This document shows positions 1 to 13,080 of a stretch of 64,000 nt of DNA, one piece after another. The stretch is taken from assembly GCA_964035545.1 (NCBI GenBank), contig OZ037767.1:4339680-4403679 (forward strand), given 5' to 3'. The DNA is from Bugula neritina. Taxonomy: Eukaryota; Bryozoa; Gymnolaemata; Cheilostomatida; Bugulidae. Numbering within the stretch: the first letter of the stretch is position 1; every line of letters starts with the position of its first letter. A program made the translations under genes and the position numbers. Under the pieces are notes generated by a model. That model was not told the origin of the DNA. It did no database searches and saw only the letters and a program-made list of their open reading frames with translations.

Positions 1-494
1 AAATAAAATAACTGGCGTACCATTTATGTGAATCCCTGTGGGAACTTTAACATTAAGTAGATTTTCTGAGCTGTGGGCAGCTTATGTTAAGACAACTGCG
101 GTCAAACGCTTTTTTTAACAATAATATGCAGCGTGGCTTTTAAAATTCAAACTAAGAGGTGAGCAAACTGGTATTTATATTCTGGCCATTAGGCCATAGT
201 TAGCCTTAAATATAATAAATTAGATTTATATTTTTAGTAATTATAATTTATAATTCGCCAGGAAAGTTTTGACCTAACGCTTTTAATGCTTTAATTCCTT
301 TAAATGGTGCATAACGTTAATGAGTAGGCAACCTTGTACGTTAGCACCTGAAGAATGGGCATTAGGCTGTCTGGCTTTTTGTACTAATGAGTCATGCGTG
401 GATATTTATAATTTATTGTTGGTAACAAGAGCCTCGTATATTATTGCCCCTGGTAACAAAGTATTTGCAACTTGTTTTTAGAAAATAAACCAAC
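1..494. other. AT-rich flank, no exon recognised
   Basis: I see no convincing exon here. It should be an intron or the 3' part of the 7B2 gene, whose last visible exon ends at 495 with a donor. No C-terminal 7B2 exon (dibasic site plus CT peptide) could be found before the window edge. Confidence 0.4.
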
Positions 495-3400
495 CTCGGC
501 TTCTGTACAACTCTCAGCATCCATGTGGTCTCGGTCACATTCGCAGTATCCAGCCAGCATCTGTCTTTGAATGTAATTCTTGTTGAATGAAGCCGTGTCA
601 GGGATGTTTTCATCACAACCATCAGCAGCTAGCAAGTAATATAACTAGATGTAGCTTGGTAACTTGAATTATGAAATATTTACAATATTTTAGACTTATA
701 TCTACACAAGAGATGGCTGATTGTGTGCTTTTGCAATGGAACAGACAACTTCTGATAACGATGCTATTATTATATCAAAAAAGTAATAGGATTCAACATT
801 TTTCTTCTACATATAGCAGAAATGAATATTTTTAAATATAAACAGACAGCTTAGCCTAAAACTGTTAGTGTGTCAGTTTAAATACAAATATTATATATTC
901 TTAATATGAAACTTTTATGCTGCAATGTTATAAAAAACAAGCAGTTTTCAATTCAGTACTACGCTATAATTGATGCTGTAATTTTATTATTTCAAATCAG
1001 ATTTCCATCTCAGTTACACATGCTTTTGCCTCCAAGAAAGGCATTTTTGTAGAGCTTTGAATAAGAAAAGAAAATTATTTAAAAGTATACACGCGTCATA
1101 TATGATGCACATTTTATCTAATGGTTTCCTTTGTGTGCAGTACGTAAGGAAATATCAATATGGCTTAATCAAAATTTTGGCTTTCTTTCAAACAATATAT
1201 TAAATACCAAACACTACACTCATACTAAACTTTAAAGTAAAATATTTTACTGGCACTGTAACACATAATGAGCATGTGTCTGTTGACGCCATATGTTTTT
1301 TATTTTTGCATCAACAATATATGGCATAAATAAGTTTAATGTTTGGTTAAAAATTAGGCCTGACCACTGAGCTTGCTGTATGCTCATATTTTAATGATTA
1401 ATTGGTATCATTTAAGTCACAGACTACTGGAAAGTTCCTACGGCCTGACGTCTCTGCCATTTTAACTGTCTAAACTTGATGACCAATCACGACTATTAGC
1501 AAAGAAATGTTGCATAACATTCAAAAGATGCTATTTCACAATATTTTGTAGGCATATCATTGGCTTACCTCTATTAATCTATAACGTTATGTTTATTTAA
1601 TACTAGACTATGACTAAGATACATAATACTTTTTATAGAAGCTTGTTTAACAGAATCACATGGTTAAAGTAATCTATAAATCTATAATCTCATTAGATCG
1701 TTTTAAATTTTTTATTTCTCGTTCTGGTCTCTGATGTCATCCATGATAGAAATATCCTTAGCTATCTTACAGTAATCTGTTTCCTTATTGCTCCAAGCAC
1801 AAATTGTTATCGAAATGCAAAAGTCTACATAGGTTTTTTTAGCAAATTGATTACAGCAAAGTACTACTGGTTGCTATATTATATCGCAAACATCAATTAA
1901 TTCCTCTTTCTATTGAGTCACCAGTATTTGCGTTTCACCATCTCTCACATCTGTAGCACATTATAATACCTGTTTTGCCAAAAGGACAGGGGTTTGGTGG
2001 TCTACAATATGACGGTAGAGTTGCGTCGGTTTTGACTTCCTGTTGATTTGTGACGGTGCCTTCTGGTTTGAGGTGTTGCCCTCCCTCCCCGGCACCACCT
2101 GCAGGTAAGAAATGGTAACGTTGCTCTAAGTTGAACTACCGCGTAATTTGGTTATTCCACAGTATTGTTATAGTGGCAACCAACTATAAGTAGAATGATG
2201 TAAACAAAAAGCAGTGAGATGTCTCAGGGCAAATAACTCTATGATAGTAAATATTCAGTATTAGAGCACTTTGTCAACGATTTAGATTTGAATACAGAGA
2301 AGGCTACAATAGCTTCTACACTTGCATACACTTCTACACTTGTAGTACACACTTCTACATTTGTATACACTTCTACACTTGCATATTCTCTTAAACTTGT
2401 ACACAATTTCATTGCAATACCTGACATGTACTGGAATCCTGATGGTACTACGGGGTTTTCTATCTCTGGGCGTCGTTGTTTGATCCAGTTGTTGAGTTGT
2501 GGCATCTTGGATCCCTGATAAGCCGATAGGTTTTCTCTTGCCTTCAAGAAGTATGGAACTTCAGTGGTTGAAGTAAAGTCCTTTGGCACCCCATTGTAGT
2601 ATAGTTGAAGAAGCCGCCTTTAAGAATACACTAGGTGGTATAGTACATGGTATATTATGTGGTGCAAGTACATGGTACACTAAATGGTGCATTAGATGGT
2701 ACACTAAATGGTACACTATATATGTTAAGCTAAGATAGTATGTATAACATGGCAAACATCTTCATATTTCATGTCAGTTCATATATAAAAGCTGCATAAT
2801 TTGCACATTTATTTTTCTTTCCTGTGAAATACAAATATTTTCCTCCTTTATCAATTATTAAATGCACCACTGCATTATATAAACAATAAAAGTCACATAG
2901 CTATAAAAAACCAAAACTAAATTATGGAGTCATTAATTTGCAATAATCCTGATACGAATTAATTGATAACAAGTATTGATACTTTGCTGGCCATAATTTA
3001 CATAATCTGTAACTTGATGTATAAATAACAAAACACTTGTTGAGGTTTCTCCTCGGCCACAAAAAGCACGTGGTTGTCAGTAAAGTCACCAACGGCTCTC
3101 ACCATAGCCTTAAACCTGCAGGGTGTTTATACAATTAGCTCTGCATAACCATAGTTACTTGCTACTTCCTAAAATAAGCAACCAGCCATGTTTGACAAAA
3201 GTTACATTCCATACCCATAGATCAAAAATGGTATGCAGTTAACAATCGTATCGAAAAAAGAAAAGAAGAACTCTTTTCTAAACTACTAAAAAAAGAAAAG
3301 AAAACTATTTTCAAAATAAAAGTTAAGTAATCAAAGTATCTGTTGGAATAAACCAATCATAGTCTATGCCTAAGCGTGTAAACAAACTCTTAGAAACATG

Positions 3401-3996
3401 ATGTTAGGCGTGCACTGAATTACTTAAGGAAATATGTTATGTATGTAGTAAGTAATACAGCGTGCATTTGCAAAACTTGGCGTCTGGGTTGCACACAGCT
3501 CATTGGCTAATCATGATTAGCTGAAAATACGATTAGCTTGCTTCACTAAAATACCGAGAATTCAAATTTACTACAAGTCATGACATCTGATTTCAAAATG
3601 ACACCAGTGTTTATTGGTTGAAGCTCTGTGTTTTCGGACATTGACACCTCAATGACTTTATGTCACAAAAACATAAAATTATTGATAGATCAATAAATTT
3701 AGATTTAGTTTTGTAGCTTTAGCTTATCATTAAAGAAATTGTGGGACAAACTAATAGAAAGAACAAAGTTTGAATTTGTTCTAGAAAATATTTTTCTCTA
3801 ATTGCAGTATCAAAAACTGCAAGTGTTCTTTCACAGCAAAAAGATCTGACATATTATCAATTCTAGCACGTCATAAACAGATGTAATACCTGTAGTCGTT
3901 GTCTTGAAGTAATGAGCCCCAATTGTCATCAGTATATGCATAGTGAACACCATGAAGCATGACGACACTAATCAGCAGGTAGCTTAGTGTAACCAT
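495..3996 (-). CDS. SCG5: Neuroendocrine protein 7B2 (secretogranin V), 3' partial
   Basis: 7B2 is a secreted chaperone of prohormone convertase 2 in regulated secretory granules. Five exons, read right to left: 3996-3890, 3115-3037, 2580-2421, 2098-1970, 628-495; all junction phases agree and give 203 codons. Exon 1 starts at an ATG and encodes a signal peptide (MVTLSYLLISVVMLHGVHYA). Exon 3 ends in GFQYMSG, which joins exon 4 as SGGAGEGGQHLKPEG, the family hallmark. Exon 4 carries YCRPPNPCPFGKT, matching the PPNPCPVGKT segment that contacts PC2. Exon 5 has DGCDENIPDTASFNKNY followed by the invertebrate-type cysteines GYCECDRDHM. Known family: the C-terminal dibasic site and inhibitory CT peptide follow; these must lie beyond base 1. 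The exon 2 to exon 3 junction (acceptor after 2580) has a poor pyrimidine tract and is the weakest point. Confidence 0.9.
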
Positions 3997-4744
3997 GGTA
4001 ACAGAGCTCTACAACAAACTAGTAGCTTTGTACAGCTGGGCATCTAGACAACTAAATGTGGAAAGATTAGAATAGGCAAAAGTCTCCGAAATTATACATT
4101 TAGTCTTCAGTCGTTTGCCCACCATATACTTCAACAGTCCTGAGTAGATTTTAATTTTAAACAAAAAACATTGTACATCGTTGGTCAGGCTTTGTGATCA
4201 CAAATAATCTCAATCAGAAAGATCTATTATAGTAAACATATTGCGTCACATGTGAATTCAAAAGTTTATATCAAACACAGTTTATCTGACGCATATAAAT
4301 GTTATAGGATTTATTTTGGTATTAGCATCTTCTGTTCAACTTACCGTGCACGTTCCACAGGTTAAACAAAACAAGAGGTTAGCTGAATACAGAAACTAAC
4401 AAGAAATATGTTTGGAAATAGAGTTAGAGAACTATGAAAGTTATTGTACTAATGTTTAGATGTAGTGTGTATCTAGAAACAGTGTGACACAAATCAATAA
4501 CTCATTATATATTACTGCAGTTTACTATATTATCTACGTCACGTCAGTGAGCATAACACACGGGCCCTTTGGACTTAGAAATCAATATTAACAGCTCATA
4601 GCAAGCTTCCTGTGCCAACCAGCTTGTAACGATCATATATATATTTTTTTTTTCTTTTTTTCTGCTACCCAATCAGGACATGGCGGTGAAAGGTGAGAAA
4701 AAGTATACATATTCATTACCATTATATTATTATTATTATTATAA

Positions 4745-4947
4745 GTAGCAATCATGTTTGTAGGTTAGAGCGTTTGCCTAGTAAGCACGACGTCATAAGT
4801 TCGGACCCCAGTAAAGGCCATTAGTGATGTTAGGAAGAGCATCCAGTCGTAATTGCTCCTATGCCTCATCTGAATAAGTCTTTAGCCCTATTTAACAAAA
4901 ACCCTTTCCACCAGGAGTTTTCTTACAGGGATGGCCATTATAAACTT
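4745..4947 (+). mobile_element. tRNA-derived SINE, copy 1
   Basis: About 200 bp. It shares with the copies at 8554-8750 and 21543-21736 a tRNA-like head (GTTAGAGCGTTTGCCTAGTA), the body block GATGTTAGGAAGAGCATCCA, the block AATTGCTCCT, and the tail ending ATAAACTTG. Here the box B region is decayed (AGTTCGGACC). It lies upstream of SCG5. Confidence 0.75.
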
Positions 4948-6300
4948 GTGTGAGTATAGCAATCATATTTGCCTACGGTAGCATATTGCTTATAAACATG
5001 AAATAAATTTTAATAATGGACAATTAAATAGAAAGCATTGTAATGTGTGCTTTTAGCTTTTGCTTTAATACATTTGACAAAACTTAATGTTACCAATCTT
5101 TCACTGTTGACAGTTTCTAGTTATGATTGAAATATTAGTTGTTAAACTGACTTTTTAATGATATGTTGCAACCAAGCAGTGATAAATTTCATAAATGGAG
5201 ATTTTTGTTAGTCTATAAATTCATTCAGGGCAATAAAACCTTCCCTTGGGTTTGCATGTATTTCCGACTCTACAGAATTCATATATATAATCTTTCAAAG
5301 TGTGCTGTCAGAATATCCTCTTTTTATGTGGTCAGCAAAAAATAGCATGTGCAACTTTTCAATATCACTATAATCATTTTGAAATTAGTTAGCACACAGC
5401 TAATAAGTTGCAGAAATTTATTAATAGGTTTGTTATTATAAGTTGTAAAATAGAAGTTTCTCATGATTTTGAGAAAAGTAATGCAATGAAATGCCGAGCC
5501 AGGCATCGTTGGTAGGATATCAACAATCCTATAATAATTTATTTTACTTAACAGCTAAAATCCAGCAAAATACTAAAAATAAAAGCATGTGAACTTGTCT
5601 TGTAAGAAGTTTATAGAAGCTAAGAAGGATGGAAAGCTTTAAAGAAAAAGGTGGGAAAAGCTGCTTGCAAGTATTAACAACCTTGAAGATTTGTTGGGAA
5701 AAATTTGATACTGATGACAAAGCAATATTCATGGTTAAATGTTGCAATTGGCATTTTCAGGACAGTATATTGAATTAAAAAAAAATACTATTTTATATGA
5801 TAAGGCAAAATATAGGGTAAAGTGTCTAGAGTTTTTGCAAAATCGTCTTTATGTGTACTGAAGATTTAACACATACAGACTGTGACAGGCTGAATGAATC
5901 ATACACACACTAGTATATCAACATAGCAATAATTTGTCTTTAATGGACTAGACAAAAATTTTGCTGAATTGCTTTTTGTCAACAAAATTTTATTATTTAT
6001 CAATACTATAATGCTGCACATATCTTGACCTTCCGAAAATTCATGGGTGATTAGCACAAACATGCAAATCTTTTACCAATCAACTATGATGCAAGAAAGT
6101 GCAAGAGGTTATTTGTATTATAACATAATACTTTATTGCAACGCATTAAGCACTCTTATGTCATGTGGATGGGCAAAAAATAAAATTAATCTTTCAGATT
6201 TGTTAACGGTGGAACAGCAGTGCTTGTTAAATTGTGATTTTAGTGACTTGATTACATCTAGATCAATTGCATAGGAGTAATTCATTTACAGCTGAGTTAC

Positions 6301-6450
6301 AAGCTACATTATATGTGTATAATATATAACATATAATATATAATATATAATATATAATGTATAATGTATAATGTATAATGTATAATATATAATATATAAT
6401 ATATTATATATAATATATAATATATAATATATAATATATAATATGTATAT
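6301..6450. repeat. TATAATATATAATG-type low-complexity repeat
   Basis: Tandem TATAATATATAAT units with TGTATAATG variants; intergenic. Confidence 0.8.
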
Positions 6451-7608
6451 ACCAGATGTATTAATAACAAAGATGTGATTGTAAATTATAGCTATTATAT
6501 GGAAACAAATTCATTTCAACACAAATAATTTTTTAAATCAGTAAAATTAAATCGAAAATAAAGAAGGTACATAATTTTATAGTTACTACATTAGATTGCT
6601 ACTGCATACCCACGAAGCAATAGAACAGCTAAATATTGTTTGTAGAACATTGGCTAACCAAATGAATCTTTTGGTCTCCTGTTTTTCATTAACAAATAAA
6701 ATGAGTGTTATTAAAGCAGAAAAAGAGATCTACAATTTATTTAATTGGTTCTTGTAGAAATAATGAACTATTCTTCTGGGAAAAGATTTCAGTAAGTATT
6801 TAAAATTAATTAAATTTGGATGATGTTAGTATAGGGTTGTTAATGTTCGTAGGTTATGACGCAGCAAAATAAACACTGGGCTGACAACTCTGCAACAGTA
6901 CTTCAGTTATTTTAATGTTAGCAAAATAGAGTAGTTGGAGTAGCCATATCTACACTGAAGTTGCAGATAGGTGATATCTAACAATACTTGACCCAACACA
7001 TTTATAATTTAGTTGAAATTTTCACATAATTGCTAAAATTAGTATATATTTTTAAAAATTGCACTCATATTTGCCAGTTACCCAGACACTTTAAACTCAA
7101 TACAGTAAGATTTCTCACCGAAGAGCTTGCATAAATTTAGTTAATTAAGATATAGTAGGATTGTCTTAGGATTAACGCTTAATATGCTGTTGCAATGATG
7201 TGCGAGTAATGGGTGCAAACTTAAGTATATATAGTAGACACTATAAGATGTATAAAATAATTAGACATGATTCAGCTAACTATATGTTGCATGCATTTAG
7301 AAACTATAGGTAATGTATCCTTCCTCTAATCCTTTTTATTAGCACACGCCGACAAGTTTGGCTAGACATAACATCTGAAGCCATTATATTACATAGCCCT
7401 TCTTAATCAACACAGAGCATAGCCTAGGGAAATGTTATCTGAATTGATGATGCATAGAAACATGGTGTCTGTGGCCACGAATAAACTTCTGTTGTACCCT
7501 CTCTAACTTCTTACTGTAAACTCTATCCATTAGTCCAAACAGATAGTACATGCAAGAAGCAGCAAGAAACGATTAATAATTTCTAACAGCATTTGTGCAA
7601 CTTTTATC

Positions 7609-7628
7609 GGGGGGGGGGGGGGGGGGGG
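7609..7628 (+). repeat. Homopolymer run of 20 G
   Basis: Twenty consecutive G on the plus strand, preceded by TTTTATC and followed by TCTTAGAG, in a strongly AT-rich intergenic stretch. Confidence 0.9.
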
Positions 7629-8123
7629 TCTTAGAGGTCAAAATATGGGAACTGCAGAATTGGGGACAGGAAATTACCACCCATAGAAACTATTATGACC
7701 AGATTACAGATATATTAAGTATTATATTTGATATATGAGCTACGTTCATATGAGATAATGAAAATTGGTAGACAAAAAAGTTTTAATAATTAAGAAAAAC
7801 AGCATATCATTTTCATTTGGATAAAATGAAAATTTGCATAAGAGTTAAAAATTGTCAGTTCACAAAGAATTTCTTGACATGGACTTAGGTACTTCAACAT
7901 AAAATAAAGCCAGCAATGCTGAACAATATACAGAGCATCTGGCTGACCGCCATTATACTTACTTTAACCATACAAAAATAAGTAACAAGTAATTCCACTA
8001 AATAAATAGCTAACAGTAAAAGTTGCTGACATTAGCCAGTGTGAAGATGGCAGCTTTCCAGCATCCATCTGTGGAATATTAGGTGCACGGTGTAAAAATA
8101 GAGTCAGCATTTCCTGCTGCCAA

Positions 8124-11100
8124 TCATAACGAGTTCATCACATGTTTCATACTCTCCCTTGCCTGCTTCATTTCTACAAAAGTAGCACATCATTTTGTTT
8201 ACATGGACAGCACTAATAAACTGCCATTCCATTGCTAAAACCAATTGCATCACAACATTCAAAGAAAATTATATATTATGGTAGAAAAGTAAATTAAAAA
8301 TAGACCTGGGCAGAGAGCACACAAAATAGCCTTAGGACCAGAACCCGTTACGTTGACCTTGACACAGTATACATACCATGTAGAAACACCTGGAACTTCC
8401 TCGCAGTTAAGGAGAAGCTAAGAGTCTGTGGAGAAAGATTGTCAGGGGAGTCGAGCACCAAACTTAGTTGTATTAGTGGTTCTTCCATAACCTGCATTAC
8501 ACCATAACACATCAACATATTTATCTTAAACATATAAAACTTATGGGTTTGCAGTCACTGTAAACCCTGAGAAAACCCTGAGATAAAGAGTTTTTTTAAA
8601 AAAACATGCTAAGGACTTATTCATATGTGGCACAGGAGCAATTGTGACTGGATGCTCTTCCTAACATCACCAATGACCTTTGTCTGGGCTTGAACCCATG
8701 ACCTCGTGTTTACTAGGCAAACGCTCTAACCCCTAGACCACTGCTGCTTCCATATACTCCAACATATACTTCAACATAAATATCTATGATAGCATATACT
8801 CTAACATTATTATACCAATTATATGTCTATGTTAACATATAAATATATGTCAATTTATGTATATCTACATGTTGACATATATTATAACATATATATCTAT
8901 GTCAACATATTCCTCTATAATATTGGAACATGCTGAATATATTGTGTAGTACCACCATTAGGTGCAGTTTTCAACTCAAGATTCATAATCTCGATTTCAC
9001 ATTATTTGGGGTTTTATTTTTTAACAACCTACATTTGATAAAGCCAAAGTTGAGCAATTTCTTATAAAAACATCTTAAAATAATTTTGATTTATGAACCA
9101 TTTGTTTGTTTGAAAGCGACTGTTTTCCCTAAATTGGTCAGTACCAAATGTTATTTACTAATTCAATGTTTTATTGCTCGCCAGTCAAAATATGAAAGGA
9201 AGTTCCAATGTGAAGGTTTCTGGAGCAGATCTATTACAACGGAACAGCAATTGCAGGTATGAATGAACTCTGAATCTATTTATACTGAAACTGCTCAGGT
9301 AAAATCACACTAAATGTACACATAACACATGAGCGATACTAGATTTGATATACAGTGAATATTATAGATAGATATTACATTAACCTGAGTGTTTGTAGGG
9401 TCTAGAACATGCTTCACTGTATAGCTAAGATCCTTTACTTGTGACACTACAACAGATAGATCACTGCAATGATTGTACGTGTAGACTAGACTGTAAGTAT
9501 AAGTTGTTGTAAGATTATAGGAAAGTAAGTTACTGTCAACTCTACTTACATTTTAAACTTTTTAGTTTGAAAAATTCTTGCAGCTTTGTTGAGTTGTCTG
9601 CGAAGGTTTTGCACAGTGCAGTTGAATGTTCTACAAAACATGCCAAGAATAGTACAAGTTACTATAGACTACATCTATAAATATAGTACACTAGCAGTAG
9701 AAAGATTTATAAATATATTACACTAAAAACATGCATATCAATAAATATATTATACTAGCAATACAAATATCTGCATATAGAATATTACATCATAAATATC
9801 AAAGCATATATTAATTTTCAAGGACTGTAAATCCACGATTAATTTAAACTTTAAAGAATACAAACTTCATCAACACTTAGCATAGCAAACCAGTACACAT
9901 AGAGTCAGCATAGCCTTAGACAGTTAGTTTAACCTTGACCTATGACATTGCCACCATACCCTACCTTTAGGTAATCCAAGTTGCTGCAACTCGTCAAACA
10001 GGGGAGATGACTCAACGTTATATCTGGCAGCGCTGTTGAATATAAACTTGAGCACAGCAATGGCTGCCTTGACATCACTCGTGTCTGTAAGATGCACACG
10101 TCATAAACATTCATTTTGGTTACTCTCTGATATCTGTGGTAACAAAGACATGCACTCTGCCTTCCATACAATACACAAGGCTTCATCAAATGATTGCAAA
10201 GCAAATTATACATGTTTTTTTAAATTCAATATATTATTCTTTCAAAAAGTTTTGAAGTTATAAGTCTTTGCACAGACATAGTAAAAGTTAATAAACAAGA
10301 TGAACATACCATATTTAGCATCTGAAGTGTACTTCTTCACCTTATCATACTGCAAATAAATTAATTGAAAATTATAAAGAAAATCATCTAAAATAGCAGA
10401 TCCGTTCTTCTATCTACTTACTGACCATTATATCCTACGTGATGGTAAAAATAACAATAGCAACTAACAGCAGTGGAATTCGTCATCTGGCTATTTGTAT
10501 GAGTCAATATAGTGTCTCTCCACTCTAGTTAAAAGAGCTCATACACATAACATCATTACAAATACTATCAACCTATAAAGAGTTATCTGCTCATGAAAAA
10601 AAAGCCTCTTGTATTATAGAGTTGTCTGCCCAAAGACATAACTAACTATTTGTCAGCTTACATGTACATTGATTGAGTACGGACATGGAATCTAACAGTT
10701 TTAAACCCACAGCACGCATCATCTATATTTTTGTATAGCTTTATAAGTTATCATATTAGCCTCAGAAATGTGTTAAGCTGCCAGAAACTGGTGTGAGAAT
10801 AACTCCAATACTTTTAGGGAAGTTGTTACTTTACTAAGCTGCAAACGGAGAGTTTAATATTGAAATACCACACTTACATCAAGTTCTTCACCCAGTAGGT
10901 TTTTGACTACCTGGGCACACAGCAGCTTCATCTTTATAGAAGACTAAAATATATAAGTGGCGCATGACATAAGTATATATTATTATCATTTTAGACCAGT
11001 TTCGTAAATAAAATCTGATATTCACACCATAAAAGGATTGTTTTAATAACACAAACAATAATAGCATGTTGAAGGCATTTACAAAACCTGCAAATGATGA

Positions 11101-11302
11101 GATATCTTTCCAAAGATAAAATTAATGAAAATATTGAAATAAATGTGTGTGAAAAAAGTCAGATCTGGGTAACAGTCTACCGGTCTATTCATCAGACGTT
11201 GTGTCTCATTGGCTTGTAGAAGTAACTTACCATCTTAGCTAATATTGTTATCTCCGCCAGCACCCAGTCAGGGCAGTCTAAACCACCACAGAATCTGAAT
11301 CT
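8124..11302 (-). CDS. COMMD4: COMM domain-containing protein 4
   Basis: COMMD4 is a subunit of the Commander complex (endosomal recycling with retriever; COMMD proteins also bind cullin/NF-kB components). Exons right to left: 11302-11231, 10943-10878, 10349-10310, 10084-9965, 9630-9550, 9446-9385, 8491-8377, 8173-8124 (stop TGA 8126-8124). All phases agree; with a start Met this gives 202 residues, against 199 in human. Exon 1 reads [18 protein letters not shown], nearly identical to human COMMD4 after its Met. The N-terminal helical part includes [17 protein letters not shown] and ELQQLGLPK. The C-terminal COMM domain contains [12 protein letters not shown] and [16 protein letters not shown]. 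The initiator Met is not in the first recognised exon; ATG|gt at 11815-11813 is a candidate. A SINE lies in the intron between 8491 and 9385. Confidence 0.95.
8554..8750 (-). mobile_element. tRNA-derived SINE, copy 2, in a COMMD4 intron
   Basis: Same family as 4745-4947. On the minus strand the head contains a perfect RNA polymerase III box A (TGGTCTAGGGG) and box B (GTTCAAGCC), then the shared body GATGTTAGGAAGAGCATCCA and a tail with GGGTTTTCTCAGGG. It is in the sense orientation of COMMD4. Confidence 0.8.
8780..8915. repeat. Repeat of TATGTCAACATAT-like palindromic units
   Basis: Several imperfect copies of a short self-complementary motif (TGTTAACATA, TGTTGACATA, TGTCAACATA) in the COMMD4 intron next to the SINE. 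Confidence 0.6.
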
Positions 11303-11812
11303 CTGAAGAAGAAGGAAGAAAACTTGGAGCATATTTCCAACATGTCAAAAATATTTCATAAGTCAAACTAATTGTCTCACAAAAGATGGGCATCTATAGA
11401 CACACTAAACGGAGATTGAACAATCGAAAATACTCTATACTACCTACTGATAGCGATATAAGACTAAATTGACTCAAAGTGAAAGCATAAAAGCAAATAA
11501 AATTTAACTTAATGTAATTTGAGCCAAATAACTCCGTAAGATAGAGTAACTTGTGCTAAGTAAGTGTTGAGCTCAGAAGTTCAGTGAGTTGAGACTCCGC
11601 CTACATACTAAGAGAGTGAAGTCTGGGTTTAATACACACTAAAGGCTAGTTATATTATTTGCATATGTATTGGAAGACGGTTAACTACAGGCAAAAATTG
11701 CTAAACTTTTATACTGCATTCATTCACTATTCCTTCTAATAACAGTTCATTATAATGAAATCGACTTTGTGTTGAGTATTATATTATTAGTACACATTGG
11801 CTATTTGGCTAC

Positions 11813-11815
11813 CAT
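11813..11815 (-). other. COMMD4: Candidate ATG-only first coding exon of COMMD4
   Basis: On the minus strand AATCACTATG is followed directly by gtagcc. Splicing ATG to the exon at 11302 gives M-RFRFCGG, the conserved start of COMMD4. The donor is weak, so this is a proposal only. Confidence 0.3.
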
Positions 11816-12529
11816 AGTGATTAACTTGTCTTGGCCACCCTACTTTACGCTGTGCTTCTCATTCATTGATCTCTTCTTTGAATCTAAAGAAAATAATAAA
11901 TCTTAACACATTGTCAATGCAAAGTAAACTGTTCTAGAATACATCTTCAAAAATAACAACATTCAAACTAAAAAAGCGTTGTCGCAAAGTATGTGTATAT
12001 CAATTATAGTACTACAAGACAAAAAAATATCTAAGCTATACAAGAATGTACAACGTATTTGCTTATTAGATTAAGATAGTTGTTCACTCATTTGAGAAAC
12101 CAAAATACAACAAATAACTTGACTAGTCTGACCAACTATTAGGACGCAAGAAAATTACATTCCCTTTTAGCATAATAATAAAGACAATGCGCAGTAAAAA
12201 AATATTAATTGCAACAAACTCTAGCATATAATAAATAAATGCAGTTACATAGCAATTTACTAATAATTACTGTCAAGTAATTGCAGATTATTTTTAATAA
12301 CATTATGAAAGTAAATCAATTCAAAAGCAAGCTCATTATTAATTAGGCAGTCCAAAAAAAGCTAAATTGGACTGCACACCTTTTATAGACATTATTCAGT
12401 GTCTGAGTGTAACATGCATTTGCAGTTCTCAAGTTAAACTTGATCATAATGATAACGTTGTACTTATAAACTTACTGTTACACTATAACTTAAACTATAA
12501 ATATAACTATTACATTTACTTTTAGTGAT

Positions 12530-13080
12530 TTAAACTTACTATAAGTATTACTATTACTATTAGTATAACTTCTACTAATACTAATACTAATAGTAATACT
12601 TATAACTTATAAGTTATAACTATAAGTATAAGTTATAAGGTATAGTAAGTCTAAATCACTAAAAGTAAATGCAGCAGTAAAATAAAGATGTAATACTTAT
12701 AGTTATACTTGAAGTTAATCTTATAGTTCAACTATAAGTATAACTGCAAGTGTATAACTATAAGTATAACATTAACAATATCATTATGATTAAGTTCAAC
12801 TCGAACAGCATAAGTATTAGTAGTACTATTAGTATCACTGTTACCATTAGTATTATTAGTATAACTAATACTATTAGTTATACTAATAATACTAATAATA
12901 ATAGTATAAGTATTACTATTAGTAATAGTAATACTTATACTATTATTATAGTTATACTTATAGTATTACTATGTCTATAGTATAACTATAACTATAAGTC
13001 ATCAAGTGTAAGTATAAGTTATTAGTTAAACTTGAAGTATAACTTGTAAATTATACGTATACGTTTAAGTCATACTGATA
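12530..13080. repeat. ACTATTAGTA / ACTATAAGTATA mixed repeat with many inverted copies
   Basis: Dense array of interspersed and mirror or inverted copies of short motifs such as TACTATTAGTA and AACTATAAGTATAACT. Many units are near-palindromic, so both strands read alike. An open frame here (12750-12980) encodes only N/I/S/T runs and is not a gene. Confidence 0.8.

Larger units (their letters stand above)
3997..8123. other. Intergenic region between SCG5 and COMMD4
   Basis: No coding exon recognised in about 4.1 kb. It holds a SINE copy (4745-4947), a TATAAT-type repeat (about 6300-6450) and a 20-G run (7609-7628). Short open frames near 5163-5345, 5544-5747 and 6047-6274 show no protein family signature. 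Confidence 0.5.

Noticed and set aside
8030-8095. Alternative last exon of COMMD4 starting after TTCCACAG
   Set aside because: It reads DGCWKAAIF, unlike the family; the exon at 8173-8124 gives EMKQARESM, which matches the COMMD4 C-terminus.
12750-12980. N/S/I/T-rich open frame
   Set aside because: Translation of a low-complexity repeat.
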